From: an uncultured Lachnospiraceae bacterium
GTDB lineage: Bacteria > Bacillota > Clostridia > Lachnospirales > Lachnospiraceae
Reading direction: 5' to 3'
Assembly (NCBI GenBank): GCA_910588125.1
Contig: CAJUPI010000040.1
Location: forward strand, 1 to 27,391
Length of the DNA: 27,391 nt
The notes under the pieces were generated by a model. That model saw nothing but the letters and a program-made list of their open reading frames with translations, had not been told where the DNA came from and searched no databases. Positions 7,284 through 14,165 of this stretch are shown here, piece after piece (within the stretch, counting starts at the first letter, position 1; every line of letters starts with the position of its first letter). The translations under genes were made by a program, and so were the position numbers.

Positions 7284-7625
7284 TTAAGCCTTATGTCTGA
7301 TTTGGTAAATAAAACCGCCAATCCCAAAGCTAGCCGCAATGAGCCCTAATAAAATCCATCCATTAAAACCTTGAAACTCAAATTTTAAAGGCTGAGTGGC
7401 CGGTAAAAGAATACCCAGTACCACGAATCCTGCCATGCCTGCCAAATTAAAAAGCTTGCTGCCCGGCAAGCTGAGCAGACAGGCAAAGGGAAGGAACATC
7501 AGGGTAATAACATAAAAGAAAACATTTAAATAATGAGCCATATTTGCCATCATTATACAAAATAACAAGAATCCGATTAATAAATACATCGGAATCAATA
7601 TAATTTTGAACAATCTTTTATTCAT
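7284..7625 (-). CDS. Small membrane protein of unknown function
   Basis: I do not recognise this 113-aa protein. It has about four hydrophobic segments (residues 8-27, 33-52, 58-78 and 89-108), short loops and a basic C-terminus (IRHKA). Almost the whole chain is membrane-embedded, with no conserved charged residue inside the membrane. I chose the ATG at 7625 because AGAGGAG lies 7 nt upstream; an in-frame ATG 39 nt earlier has no such site. It lies 61 nt downstream of the TauE/SafE gene on the same strand, so it could be co-transcribed with it. Confidence 0.7.
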   Translation of the reverse strand: MNKRLFKIILIPMYLLIGFLLFCIMMANMAHYLNVFFYVITLMFLPFACLLSLPGSKLFNLAGMAGFVVLGILLPATQPLKFEFQGFNGWILLGLIAASFGIGGFIYQIRHKA

Positions 7626-7686
7626 TGGATTCTCCTCTTTTATCACGAAAAGGCGAAATCCCAAAGCCTTCCCCCGATCGGATCTG

Positions 7687-8481
7687 CTACAGAAACTGTA
7701 TTATATTATACACACAAATTCCCATAATCACAACCATCAATCCAATAAACAGACGGTTCACCATATTGGCATCCAATTTTCGGTTCACCGAACGCCCCGC
7801 TACCCCGCCTAAGATTCCTCCGCCTACCATCAACACAAAAAGCCCAAATCCAAACTCTGGCACTGTTTTCGTCACCAAAGTATTAATCAGGCTGGTAATC
7901 TGAGAAAACAAAATGATATAAAGAGAGTTCTGGGCCGCCGTCTTCGTATCCATCGAGAAAAAATAAAACAAAACCACCAGATTGATCGGCCCCCCGCCAA
8001 TTCCCAGAAACGAAGAGCAGATTCCCAAAACAAGGCCAATCATGATACAGGCCCAGACAGCCGTCACATGATGGGTGTGAATCTTATCCTTTTTTATCAT
8101 ATAAAGCAAAGTCCCAAAGGTAATTGCCAAAAGGCACGCCGCCTGAACCGCCCCCACCCGATCCCGATCCGGCGACAGCTCCAAAATATACTGAAACATG
8201 CTCTTTCCTGCCACGCCGCCAATAGCCGCACCGATGGCCAGACTTGTCCCAGTTCGCAGATCCACCAGGGATTCTTTGCTCATTCTGGCCTTCACCACCG
8301 AATAGCAGGACATGGATAACACGGTACAGCCGGAAAGAAAGCTGATAGAAGCCACGCTGAGCACCCCAAAAGCATCCAGAAGCGGCTTAATCAGTACTCC
8401 TCCCCCAATCCCGCAGATAGCTCCCACCACCGAAGCTCCAAAGCTGACTGCCAAAAATATCACATACAGATACCAGGCCAT
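7687..8481 (-). CDS. TauE/SafE (TSUP) family anion exporter
   Basis: Membrane exporter of 264 aa with about eight membrane segments. It has the two-fold repeated family motif: AICGIGGGVLIKP near residue 25 and SFLGIGGGPINLV near residue 160. The family exports sulfite, sulfonates such as sulfolactate or sulfoacetate, and related organosulfur anions. GGAGGGA lies about 7 nt before the ATG. It follows the sugar cluster on the same strand but is separated from it by a repeat-bearing gap, so co-transcription is uncertain. A sulfatase gene lies about 8.5 kb upstream. That makes an organosulfur substrate plausible, but it remains inference. Confidence 0.9.
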   Translation of the reverse strand: MAWYLYVIFLAVSFGASVVGAICGIGGGVLIKPLLDAFGVLSVASISFLSGCTVLSMSCYSVVKARMSKESLVDLRTGTSLAIGAAIGGVAGKSMFQYILELSPDRDRVGAVQAACLLAITFGTLLYMIKKDKIHTHHVTAVWACIMIGLVLGICSSFLGIGGGPINLVVLFYFFSMDTKTAAQNSLYIILFSQITSLINTLVTKTVPEFGFGLFVLMVGGGILGGVAGRSVNRKLDANMVNRLFIGLMVVIMGICVYNIIQFL

Positions 8482-8510
8482 ACAATCTCCCTCCTCACCT
8501 ATAATAAAAG

Positions 8511-8604
8511 GGGCGTCGCCAAATCAATGCTGTTAAGTTTGGCCCTGAGAATATTTGGCCTTTTAAGAAACATTAACTTATTGACATTGATTTTGCAACA
8601 CCCT
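8511..8604. repeat. Family 2 outer arms enclosing a short family 1 copy
   Basis: GGGCGTCGCCAAAT on the left and ATTTTGCAACACCC on the right match the outer ends of the family 2 palindromes at 2273-2437 and 13534-13627. Between them, in place of the usual family 2 stem, sits the 65-bp family 1 copy. It lies between the aldolase and TauE/SafE genes. Confidence 0.6.
8525..8589. repeat. Shortened family 1 element (65 bp)
   Basis: Starts CAATGCTGTTAAGTTTGGCC and ends with TTGACATTG, so both termini of family 1 are recognisable, but the whole interior is missing. The left-arm core CCCTGAGAATA is conserved. I see no direct repeat flanking it. Confidence 0.7.
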
Positions 8605-8615
8605 CTGCTTATCAC

Positions 8616-9764
8616 CTACTTTTTGTATCGTTCCGCCATCTCATCCAGGCTGACCTGCTCCACAAGCGGTGCTTTGCCAAAGGAGCCAAACTGGACAATC
8701 AAGGTTCCCACCACTTCCTTCACTCCGCGCTCCACACAATCCACGATAGCAGCCACATCCTCATCCGGGATATTGCCATACATTACCGTATCCATAATCG
8801 GCGGCAGGAATGCCCGCGGGTCAAACTGATTCTTCTTCGTCTCTAGCAGTTCATAGATAGCACCAATGGAAGCACTGGTCCGTTTTTCCGGATACCTGGC
8901 AAATAATTCCTTCATATTCCGGGTCACTGCCAGACGGATATCCGTATCCACATTGATCTTGCTGATGCCACAAGGAATCGCCGCCTTAAGCTCATCAATG
9001 GAAATGCCATAGGTATTGGAAAGCTCACCGCCCAGGCCGTTGATCTCATCCACAATATATTTCGGCACAGTGGAAGAGCCGTGGGACACTAGCGCTCCGA
9101 AAATACCTGCATGGTTCATGCACTCCCGGATGGCGATGGCAATCTCCTTGCGCAGCTTTACGTCTTTGCCCTTGGAAGCACCGTGCATGGTGCCGTAAGA
9201 AATCGCCAGGGCGTCCACCTCTGTCTTTTGGAAAAATTCCACCGCGTCCAGAGGATTGGTATAGGTGGAGGATGCCGAAAATACATGATCCTCCACGCCA
9301 GCCAGCACGCCCAGCTCTCCTTCTACGCTGACGCCCCTGGCATGGGCATATTTCACCACTTCCCGGGTCAGCTCAATATTCTCCTGGAACGGCAGCGAGG
9401 AGCCGTCAATCATTACTGAAGTATATCCGCCCTCAATGGCTGCCACACAGGAATCAAAATCCCGCCCGTGATCCAGATGCAGTACGATAGGGATCTCAGA
9501 ATCTGCACCGTACTTTTTCACCGCATTGGCAATATTCTTTGCCCCGGCCTTTTTGTCCTCCAGAGTTGCATTCATAAAATCCGTTCTTCCGCCCATAAAC
9601 CCGTTGGCCAGATCCGCTCCCTGCAGAATCGCCGCCGAGCGAAACATCTCATGCACCTCAATAGCCGCCTTGGCCTGAGCCACTGCGTTGACATTAAATG
9701 CCCCCTGGCCAAAGCCGTACTTAACAGTCGCCTCCAATAAGGGGCGTAATGGAATCAATGGCAT
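8616..9764 (-). CDS. Class II (zinc) ketose-bisphosphate aldolase family protein
   Basis: Metal-dependent aldolase of 382 aa, longer than B. subtilis-type FbaA (about 285 aa). Catalytic and zinc positions are visible: D98 and H99 in LHLDHG, E150 in VEGELG, H194 in GTMHGASKG and H228 in VSHGSS. The DHAP-phosphate and Asn elements are present (HGSS, then KINVDTDI). Reverse aldol cleavage of a ketose 1-phosphate or 1,6-bisphosphate to DHAP plus an aldehyde is expected; the identity of the aldehyde half is open. I chose the ATG at 9764, with AGAGGA 8 nt upstream; the longer frame from 9824 overlaps the larA 3' end. It is last in the pfk-tpi-larA-fba run, 29 nt after larA. It may be a dedicated paralogue rather than the housekeeping enzyme. 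Confidence 0.9.
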   Translation of the reverse strand: MPLIPLRPLLEATVKYGFGQGAFNVNAVAQAKAAIEVHEMFRSAAILQGADLANGFMGGRTDFMNATLEDKKAGAKNIANAVKKYGADSEIPIVLHLDHGRDFDSCVAAIEGGYTSVMIDGSSLPFQENIELTREVVKYAHARGVSVEGELGVLAGVEDHVFSASSTYTNPLDAVEFFQKTEVDALAISYGTMHGASKGKDVKLRKEIAIAIRECMNHAGIFGALVSHGSSTVPKYIVDEINGLGGELSNTYGISIDELKAAIPCGISKINVDTDIRLAVTRNMKELFARYPEKRTSASIGAIYELLETKKNQFDPRAFLPPIMDTVMYGNIPDEDVAAIVDCVERGVKEVVGTLIVQFGSFGKAPLVEQVSLDEMAERYKK

Positions 9765-9793
9765 AATTATTCCTCTCTTTCTCTTGCCTGCTC

Positions 9794-11287
9794 CTACCCA
9801 TGCATATGCGCCGCACAATGACAATCCTCCGCACCTTTGCCGTTGTAAACCTCATCCTTCATCATCAGATGGACCGCGCTCATCTTAAAGGTCTGCGGCA
9901 AAGCCAGAATATTCGGGTTCGGCCCCACAAACTTCTTCTTGGCATCCTCCAGCGCCTCCTCGATCGTCGCCCGGGTCTTTAAACCCATCCCGCGGGCAAA
10001 GCCCGGCTCCTGAGCGCCGCACACATAGATGGCCGAAGTATTCATTTCCGCAATATGCCCACAGCTAATCATAGAAAAACCATGGAACGGATGGAAAGCA
10101 TTGCAATACCGGTATTTGCGGATATATTCTTCATTGGTAGCAAAATACTCCCCATACCGGTTCATATCTGGCAGCGTATTCATGTAGTCCTTCTGGAACA
10201 TTTCATACATTTCCCTGGTATACGGCCACAACTCGTCATGGAAATACCCATTGCAGATAGAAGAACAGATAATCACACATTTGTCGCTCATGACCCTCTT
10301 ATGGCGAATCACCTGGGCCGAGATAGCCTGCATCAACATAATGGGATTGGTTCCCATGCCCTCACCGTAATGGAAAAACTGCGGCATGCCAAATACCATC
10401 ACATCATACTTTTTTTCTGCCCACGGCACATAAGTGCGCTTGTCCGCCGTCACCCAGGAATGCGGCTGCATCACTTTGGCATAGCCACTGTTGATCTCTA
10501 TCTGCCGGGATTTGGTATCCAATACGGCATCGCAGCAGAAGAATTTCTTCCCCATGCATTCTTCCATATGCTGCCCAATCTCATCAAACTTGGTTCGCAT
10601 AAGGGACGTGCCGCTCACCGGAGTGAAATCCTGCCGGTGCATGACCTCCGGCACGTGATGAGAAGCGATGGATCTCCAATGGGTAATCCCCGTGGCACAA
10701 TGCTTATATCCGCCGGAATATCCCCCATAGGGATTCCCCTGGGTATGGCCGATCAAAATCGCCACATCACTGTCATAGACATACTTGTTCATCAACACCG
10801 GATCTCCCCGGCGGGTGGTCCCTAAATCGACCAGATGATCGTAATCCTCACTGTCATGATTGATAATCTGATGCGTATACCAGAATTCATTAAATAATTC
10901 ATTTCCCAGGACTCCCCGGATCTCCTGCTCTGTATTCTTCCGGTGCAGGCCATTGGAGCAAATCAGCAGAATATCCTTTTTCTCTACTCCTGCATCATAC
11001 AGTTCCTGCAAAATCAGCCGGATAGACACCTTCCTGTGTGAGGTCGGCTGTTCGCCCCCCTTTACCCGGTCCGGAAAGATAATCGTCACCTTAGACCCCT
11101 TATGGGCCAGCTTGGAAAGGGGTTCCATCCCCATGGGATTGCGGATGGACTCCAAAGTCTTAGCTTCAATCTGATCCTCCGGAATACAAGGCGGATCCGG
11201 AACTGTCTCCCCGGGAATAAACACATCTGTAGTATCCGGCAGCTCTGCCGTCATCATTCCCTGTCCATACTCAAATGCAAGCTTCAT
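9794..11287 (-). CDS. LarA-type nickel-pincer 2-hydroxyacid racemase/epimerase
   Basis: Homologue of lactate racemase LarA (DUF2088), 497 aa against about 424 for the Lactobacillus enzyme. Family members racemise or epimerise the alpha carbon of 2-hydroxyacids by hydride transfer using a nickel pincer nucleotide bound to a lysine. The expected residues align: H115 in SNGLHRKN, H181 in LIGHTQGN, the cofactor lysine K195 in SGGYKHCATG, and H210 in IASHHVPE. The C-terminus ends in a His/Cys cluster (DCHCAAHMHG) that may bind metal. No larB, larC or larE cofactor genes are in the window, so the cofactor must be made elsewhere. The start at 11287 has AAGGAGG about 7 nt upstream. Its place among glycolysis-type genes suggests a sugar-derived hydroxyacid substrate, not simply lactate. 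Confidence 0.9.
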   Translation of the reverse strand: MKLAFEYGQGMMTAELPDTTDVFIPGETVPDPPCIPEDQIEAKTLESIRNPMGMEPLSKLAHKGSKVTIIFPDRVKGGEQPTSHRKVSIRLILQELYDAGVEKKDILLICSNGLHRKNTEQEIRGVLGNELFNEFWYTHQIINHDSEDYDHLVDLGTTRRGDPVLMNKYVYDSDVAILIGHTQGNPYGGYSGGYKHCATGITHWRSIASHHVPEVMHRQDFTPVSGTSLMRTKFDEIGQHMEECMGKKFFCCDAVLDTKSRQIEINSGYAKVMQPHSWVTADKRTYVPWAEKKYDVMVFGMPQFFHYGEGMGTNPIMLMQAISAQVIRHKRVMSDKCVIICSSICNGYFHDELWPYTREMYEMFQKDYMNTLPDMNRYGEYFATNEEYIRKYRYCNAFHPFHGFSMISCGHIAEMNTSAIYVCGAQEPGFARGMGLKTRATIEEALEDAKKKFVGPNPNILALPQTFKMSAVHLMMKDEVYNGKGAEDCHCAAHMHG

Positions 11288-11355
11288 AAAATACCTCCTT
11301 CTTTCTATCTGCAAATTTTTATATGGTCAACATGATAAATACGATATAGGAAAGA

Positions 11356-12192
11356 TTATTTCCCCATATAAGTCTGGATAATCTCCAGATACTCGTCCGG
11401 ATAATACCCGATCTCTCCTGAGAACCGGGTGAGTGCGATCAGCCCTCCGTCCATCACTGGTACAGAGGCCAGCATCTCAGCATTATCCGTCTTCAGCCCG
11501 CCGCCATACACCACATCCATCCCTCCGGTCACTTCCTTCACAAAGCTTCCGATCTTGGTGATATAATCCTTATCCGGCGGCACCTTTCCCGGCCCGATGG
11601 CCCACACCGGCTCGTAGGCAATAGTAACCTTCTTGCGATCCACTCCGGCCAGCCCGGTCTCAAGCTGCTCTCTCAGGACCTCCTGCCAGCGCTCTTGTTC
11701 TTCTGAAGTCTCACCGATACAATACAACACGGAAAGCCCCGCCTTCACCGCAGCCTGAATCTCCTGGTTCAGCAGCCGGTTTATTGCCGCCGTGTCACTA
11801 ACCCCGGCCTCTGCTAAAACGCCTGCCTTATCCCGGCGCTCCTCGCAGTGGCCGATAATCGTAGTAACGCATCCCATAGCCTTCACTGCATTGGCCGTCC
11901 GGTTGGTGGTAAACGCCCCGAAATTTCCGCCAACTGCCGTATCATCCCGGTATACCCCCTGGCATCCCACCTTCACCGGGCTGTCCTCGCAAAGCGCCGA
12001 TACAGCCGGAATCAGATGCGCCTCCGGGAAATACATGGCAAACTCCACCTCGTCTTTGCCATATTTCTTTAACTGTTCCTGCGTTTGCTCCACAATATAA
12101 CTCCCCCACTGCCCGATGGAAGCAATGGCATTGACCCCGCCAAGCTCCCTAGGGATATCAAAACGCTTCAAATTCAAAAAAATATGTTTCAT
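11356..12192 (-). CDS. Triosephosphate isomerase family protein with altered phosphate loops
   Basis: TIM-barrel isomerase of 278 aa (typical TIM about 250). Catalytic residues are kept: N7 and K9 (NLK for NWK), H115 in IGHCEERR, E194 in YEPVWAIG, and a loop-6-like WAIGPGK. The two loops that hold the substrate phosphate in ordinary TIM are changed. YGGSV is YGGGL at 229-233, and the GGAS segment is replaced by IALTRF at 252-257. S96 and R98 of GHSERR are also changed, giving GHCEER. It is therefore probably an isomerase of a different or differently substituted triose or tetrose; erythrulose-phosphate-type isomerases are a known precedent. The start codon overlaps the pfk stop (ATGA), which implies translational coupling. 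Confidence 0.88.
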   Translation of the reverse strand: MKHIFLNLKRFDIPRELGGVNAIASIGQWGSYIVEQTQEQLKKYGKDEVEFAMYFPEAHLIPAVSALCEDSPVKVGCQGVYRDDTAVGGNFGAFTTNRTANAVKAMGCVTTIIGHCEERRDKAGVLAEAGVSDTAAINRLLNQEIQAAVKAGLSVLYCIGETSEEQERWQEVLREQLETGLAGVDRKKVTIAYEPVWAIGPGKVPPDKDYITKIGSFVKEVTGGMDVVYGGGLKTDNAEMLASVPVMDGGLIALTRFSGEIGYYPDEYLEIIQTYMGK

Positions 12193-13391
12193 CGTTTCCC
12201 TCCTTCTCTTTCCCGTTTCTCCTGATACAAATCCTGGAAATCAATATACTCCATAACCTCCGCTCCCGTCAGGGGCTTACACCACTCCACAAACGCCTCG
12301 TTCACATCATTGCCCCGTTCATTGATATACTCCTCGGGAACCACCCGCTCGTAAAGCATGACCTCCTCAATCGGAATCATCCGCACCGAGATCTGATAAC
12401 TGCCATCCAAAGTCTCCTCCCGGATAAAGCCCACCATTTTGCCGCCTTCCCCGCGCATAGCGGCCTTCAGGGCCTCCCGGCCGGCCAGCACCGCCTCGTC
12501 GCGATCTACCGGAGACTGCAAAGCGATAGACGCCCGGCCGCAGATTCCCGGCTTCTCACTTCTGGCCTTAATGCCCAGCTTTTTAATCACCAGCTCCGCC
12601 AGATACGCACTGACATCCCCATAATAAACGGACCTTCCCGTCTGGAATATCGGCGGCACAATCGGCTTGCCGGATTCATCCTTCAGGCCCTCGCTGGCTA
12701 CTACCACCACACCGCCTTTTTCTTCATAGAGCCGCTTCACATCCTCCAGAAATTCCTCCTCATGGAAGGGTCTCTCCGGCAGATAAATCAAATGAGGCGC
12801 ATCTCCCGGCTTTTTCCTGGCCAGTGCCGAAGACGCCGTAATCCATCCTGCATTCCGCCCCATGGCCTCTACCACACACACATGAATCGGCAGGGACTTC
12901 ACATCTACCCCCACCTCAGCCACCGTCTCAGCCAGATAACGGGCAGCACTGCCAAATCCCGGCGTATGGTCTGTAATGGCAATATCATTGTCTATCGTCT
13001 TGGGAATCCCCACCACACAAATCCCCGCATCTTTGCAGGCACGGTGGATCTTCCCGCAAGTATCCATCGTTCCATTGCCTCCGTTCAGCAGCACATACTT
13101 AATATCATGCTTCTGAAAAATTGCCGTCATCGCCTCATAATCCTTCTGCTCCAGCGCATACCGGGAGGAACCGATCGCTGTAGCCGGCGTAGTCAAAAGC
13201 AATTTCAGCTTCTCCTCCGGATATGCCGCCAGATCCAGAAAACGCTCCTTCAAAATCGCCTCACTGCCGCCTATCGCACCATATACATGCTCAATTTCAC
13301 CGCACCTCGCCGCCTCCTGGATCACTCCATACAACGAGGAATTAATCACGGCCGTCGGCCCTCCGCCATGTACCACCAATACATTTGCCAC
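12189..13391 (-). CDS. 6-phosphofructokinase family (PfkA-type) sugar kinase
   Basis: Phosphofructokinase-superfamily enzyme of 400 aa. It has GGGPTAVIN near the N-terminus, GGNGTMDT at 104-111, PKTIDNDI at 130-137 with the catalytic base D134 and D136, EAMGRNAGW near 165, and PERPF. The residue equivalent to E. coli G104 is glycine (G107), which favours ATP. The residue equivalent to G124 is lysine (K131), which is usual in pyrophosphate enzymes but also found in some ATP enzymes. The phosphoryl donor is therefore not certain. I chose the GTG at 13391, with AAGGAG 8 nt upstream; it yields MANVLVVHGGG, and the extra residues encoded back to 13451 look non-native. It is the first gene of the pfk-tpi-larA-fba run. 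Confidence 0.9.
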   Translation of the reverse strand: MANVLVVHGGGPTAVINSSLYGVIQEAARCGEIEHVYGAIGGSEAILKERFLDLAAYPEEKLKLLLTTPATAIGSSRYALEQKDYEAMTAIFQKHDIKYVLLNGGNGTMDTCGKIHRACKDAGICVVGIPKTIDNDIAITDHTPGFGSAARYLAETVAEVGVDVKSLPIHVCVVEAMGRNAGWITASSALARKKPGDAPHLIYLPERPFHEEEFLEDVKRLYEEKGGVVVVASEGLKDESGKPIVPPIFQTGRSVYYGDVSAYLAELVIKKLGIKARSEKPGICGRASIALQSPVDRDEAVLAGREALKAAMRGEGGKMVGFIREETLDGSYQISVRMIPIEEVMLYERVVPEEYINERGNDVNEAFVEWCKPLTGAEVMEYIDFQDLYQEKREREGGKR

Positions 13392-13486
13392 CTGCCATTC
13401 TCCTTTCCCTTGTGACCTTTTCTTATGCCTTTCGTATCTTGTTTTCATCATACCATATTTTCCGGCGGATTTGTGTTGTTTTTACT

Positions 13487-13497
13487 CAAACGTTTGC
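13487..13497. promoter_or_regulatory. Candidate operator in the pfk promoter
   Basis: CAAACGTTTG is a perfect 10-bp palindrome, directly downstream of a possible -10 box. The 10-mer GCAAACGTTT recurs in the promoter region of the histidine kinase operon (27206-27215). The AAACGTTT core resembles LacI-family or weak cre sites. Confidence 0.45.
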
Positions 13498-13525
13498 TCT
13501 ATAATCCTCCCTTTTATTAGGTAAA
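13498..13525 (-). promoter_or_regulatory. Possible internal promoter before pfk
   Basis: On the minus strand: TTTACC (13520-13525), a 16-nt spacer and TATAGA (13498-13503). It is moderate rather than strong, and the CAAACGTTTG dyad follows immediately. It would start a pfk-tpi-larA-fba transcript about 100 nt upstream of the GTG. Confidence 0.4.
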
Positions 13526-13533
13526 ATCAATGA

Positions 13534-13627
13534 AACAAAAAATCGCCCTCCATTTCTCTTATCTTGTGTCCGTGAACTATTCGAACAGAGGATAAAAAAA
13601 TGGCGGGCGATTTATTTTGCAACGCCC
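13534..13627. repeat. Family 2 palindrome, copy B
   Basis: The left arm (AATCGCCCTCCATTTCTCTT then ATC) and right arm (GATAAAAAAATGGCGGGCGA then TT) pair with few mismatches around a short loop near GTGAACTATTCGAAC. The right end TATTTTGCAACGCCC is shared with the other copies. It lies between the 166-aa gene and pfk. The long internal loop of copy A is absent. Confidence 0.8.
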
Positions 13628-13636
13628 TTCTACGCT

Positions 13637-14137
13637 TTATTTGTCCCAACTTACTCTTCCCTTTTCCTCACAAATTGCGCGGAAAAACTCATATCCAGAA
13701 TTGGTAAGAAAGCATTTTACAGAACCCATCCAGCCATTTTTTAATTGGCAGCTCTGAATATCTGCCAGTGGGAAACAGGTTCCGATATCGGCAAGGCAAA
13801 TATCTGAAGTAATCTCCTGCATCTCTCCTTCACTGCCATCGGGTGCATCATCAAGCTCGTAAAGATAGGCGTTCTTTTCGCACCCGGCAATTGCCAGAAA
13901 ATTCTGGGTAATCCCAATATAAACATCATAAGTGGAATGTTTTTTCTTGTCCAAGGCGATTATGCGCCCATTCTTATCCGGAATCAGCTTGTCTTCCATG
14001 TAAATGCATCTTCCAAAAATCCCCTTTATATGAGTTTCCTGGGATATCGCATGGATACCCGCCACCAGAGTTTCCCCGACCGGAATGTGTTCCTCCAAAA
14101 GCCGCCGCATATTTGCTTCATCAAAAATTTCAGACAT
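13637..14137 (-). CDS. Unknown protein embedded in the sugar cluster
   Basis: I do not recognise this 166-aa protein. It is soluble, acidic, and has no signal peptide or membrane segment. The N-terminal 30 residues are helical (MSEIFDEANMRRLLEEHIPV). The rest alternates short hydrophobic strands such as VYIGITQNFLAIAGC and GWMGSVKCFLTNSGYEFF, a pattern that could fit a PH-like beta-barrel, but no motif proves this. Four cysteines are spread along the chain (C44, C84, C119, C128 approximately). It starts 28 nt after the pgi stop, so it is very likely co-transcribed with pgi. A family 2 palindrome follows directly after its stop. Confidence 0.75.
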   Translation of the reverse strand: MSEIFDEANMRRLLEEHIPVGETLVAGIHAISQETHIKGIFGRCIYMEDKLIPDKNGRIIALDKKKHSTYDVYIGITQNFLAIAGCEKNAYLYELDDAPDGSEGEMQEITSDICLADIGTCFPLADIQSCQLKNGWMGSVKCFLTNSGYEFFRAICEEKGRVSWDK

Positions 14138-14165
14138 ATCAAATCCTCCTCATATTTCGGAACAC

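Noticed and set aside
10055..10825. 256-aa plus-strand open frame
   Set aside because: It is the antisense shadow of larA; His/Arg/Ile-rich composition is typical of reverse reading.
12189..13391. Asn in GGNGT of Pfk as loss of the Mg-binding Asp
   Set aside because: A GGN-type motif occurs in some clostridial and spirochaete Pfk groups as far as I recall, so it is not evidence of inactivation.
13487..13497. CcpA cre site
   Set aside because: The core AAACGTTT fits but the outer positions do not match the TG...CA ends of the cre consensus, so I only call it a candidate operator.
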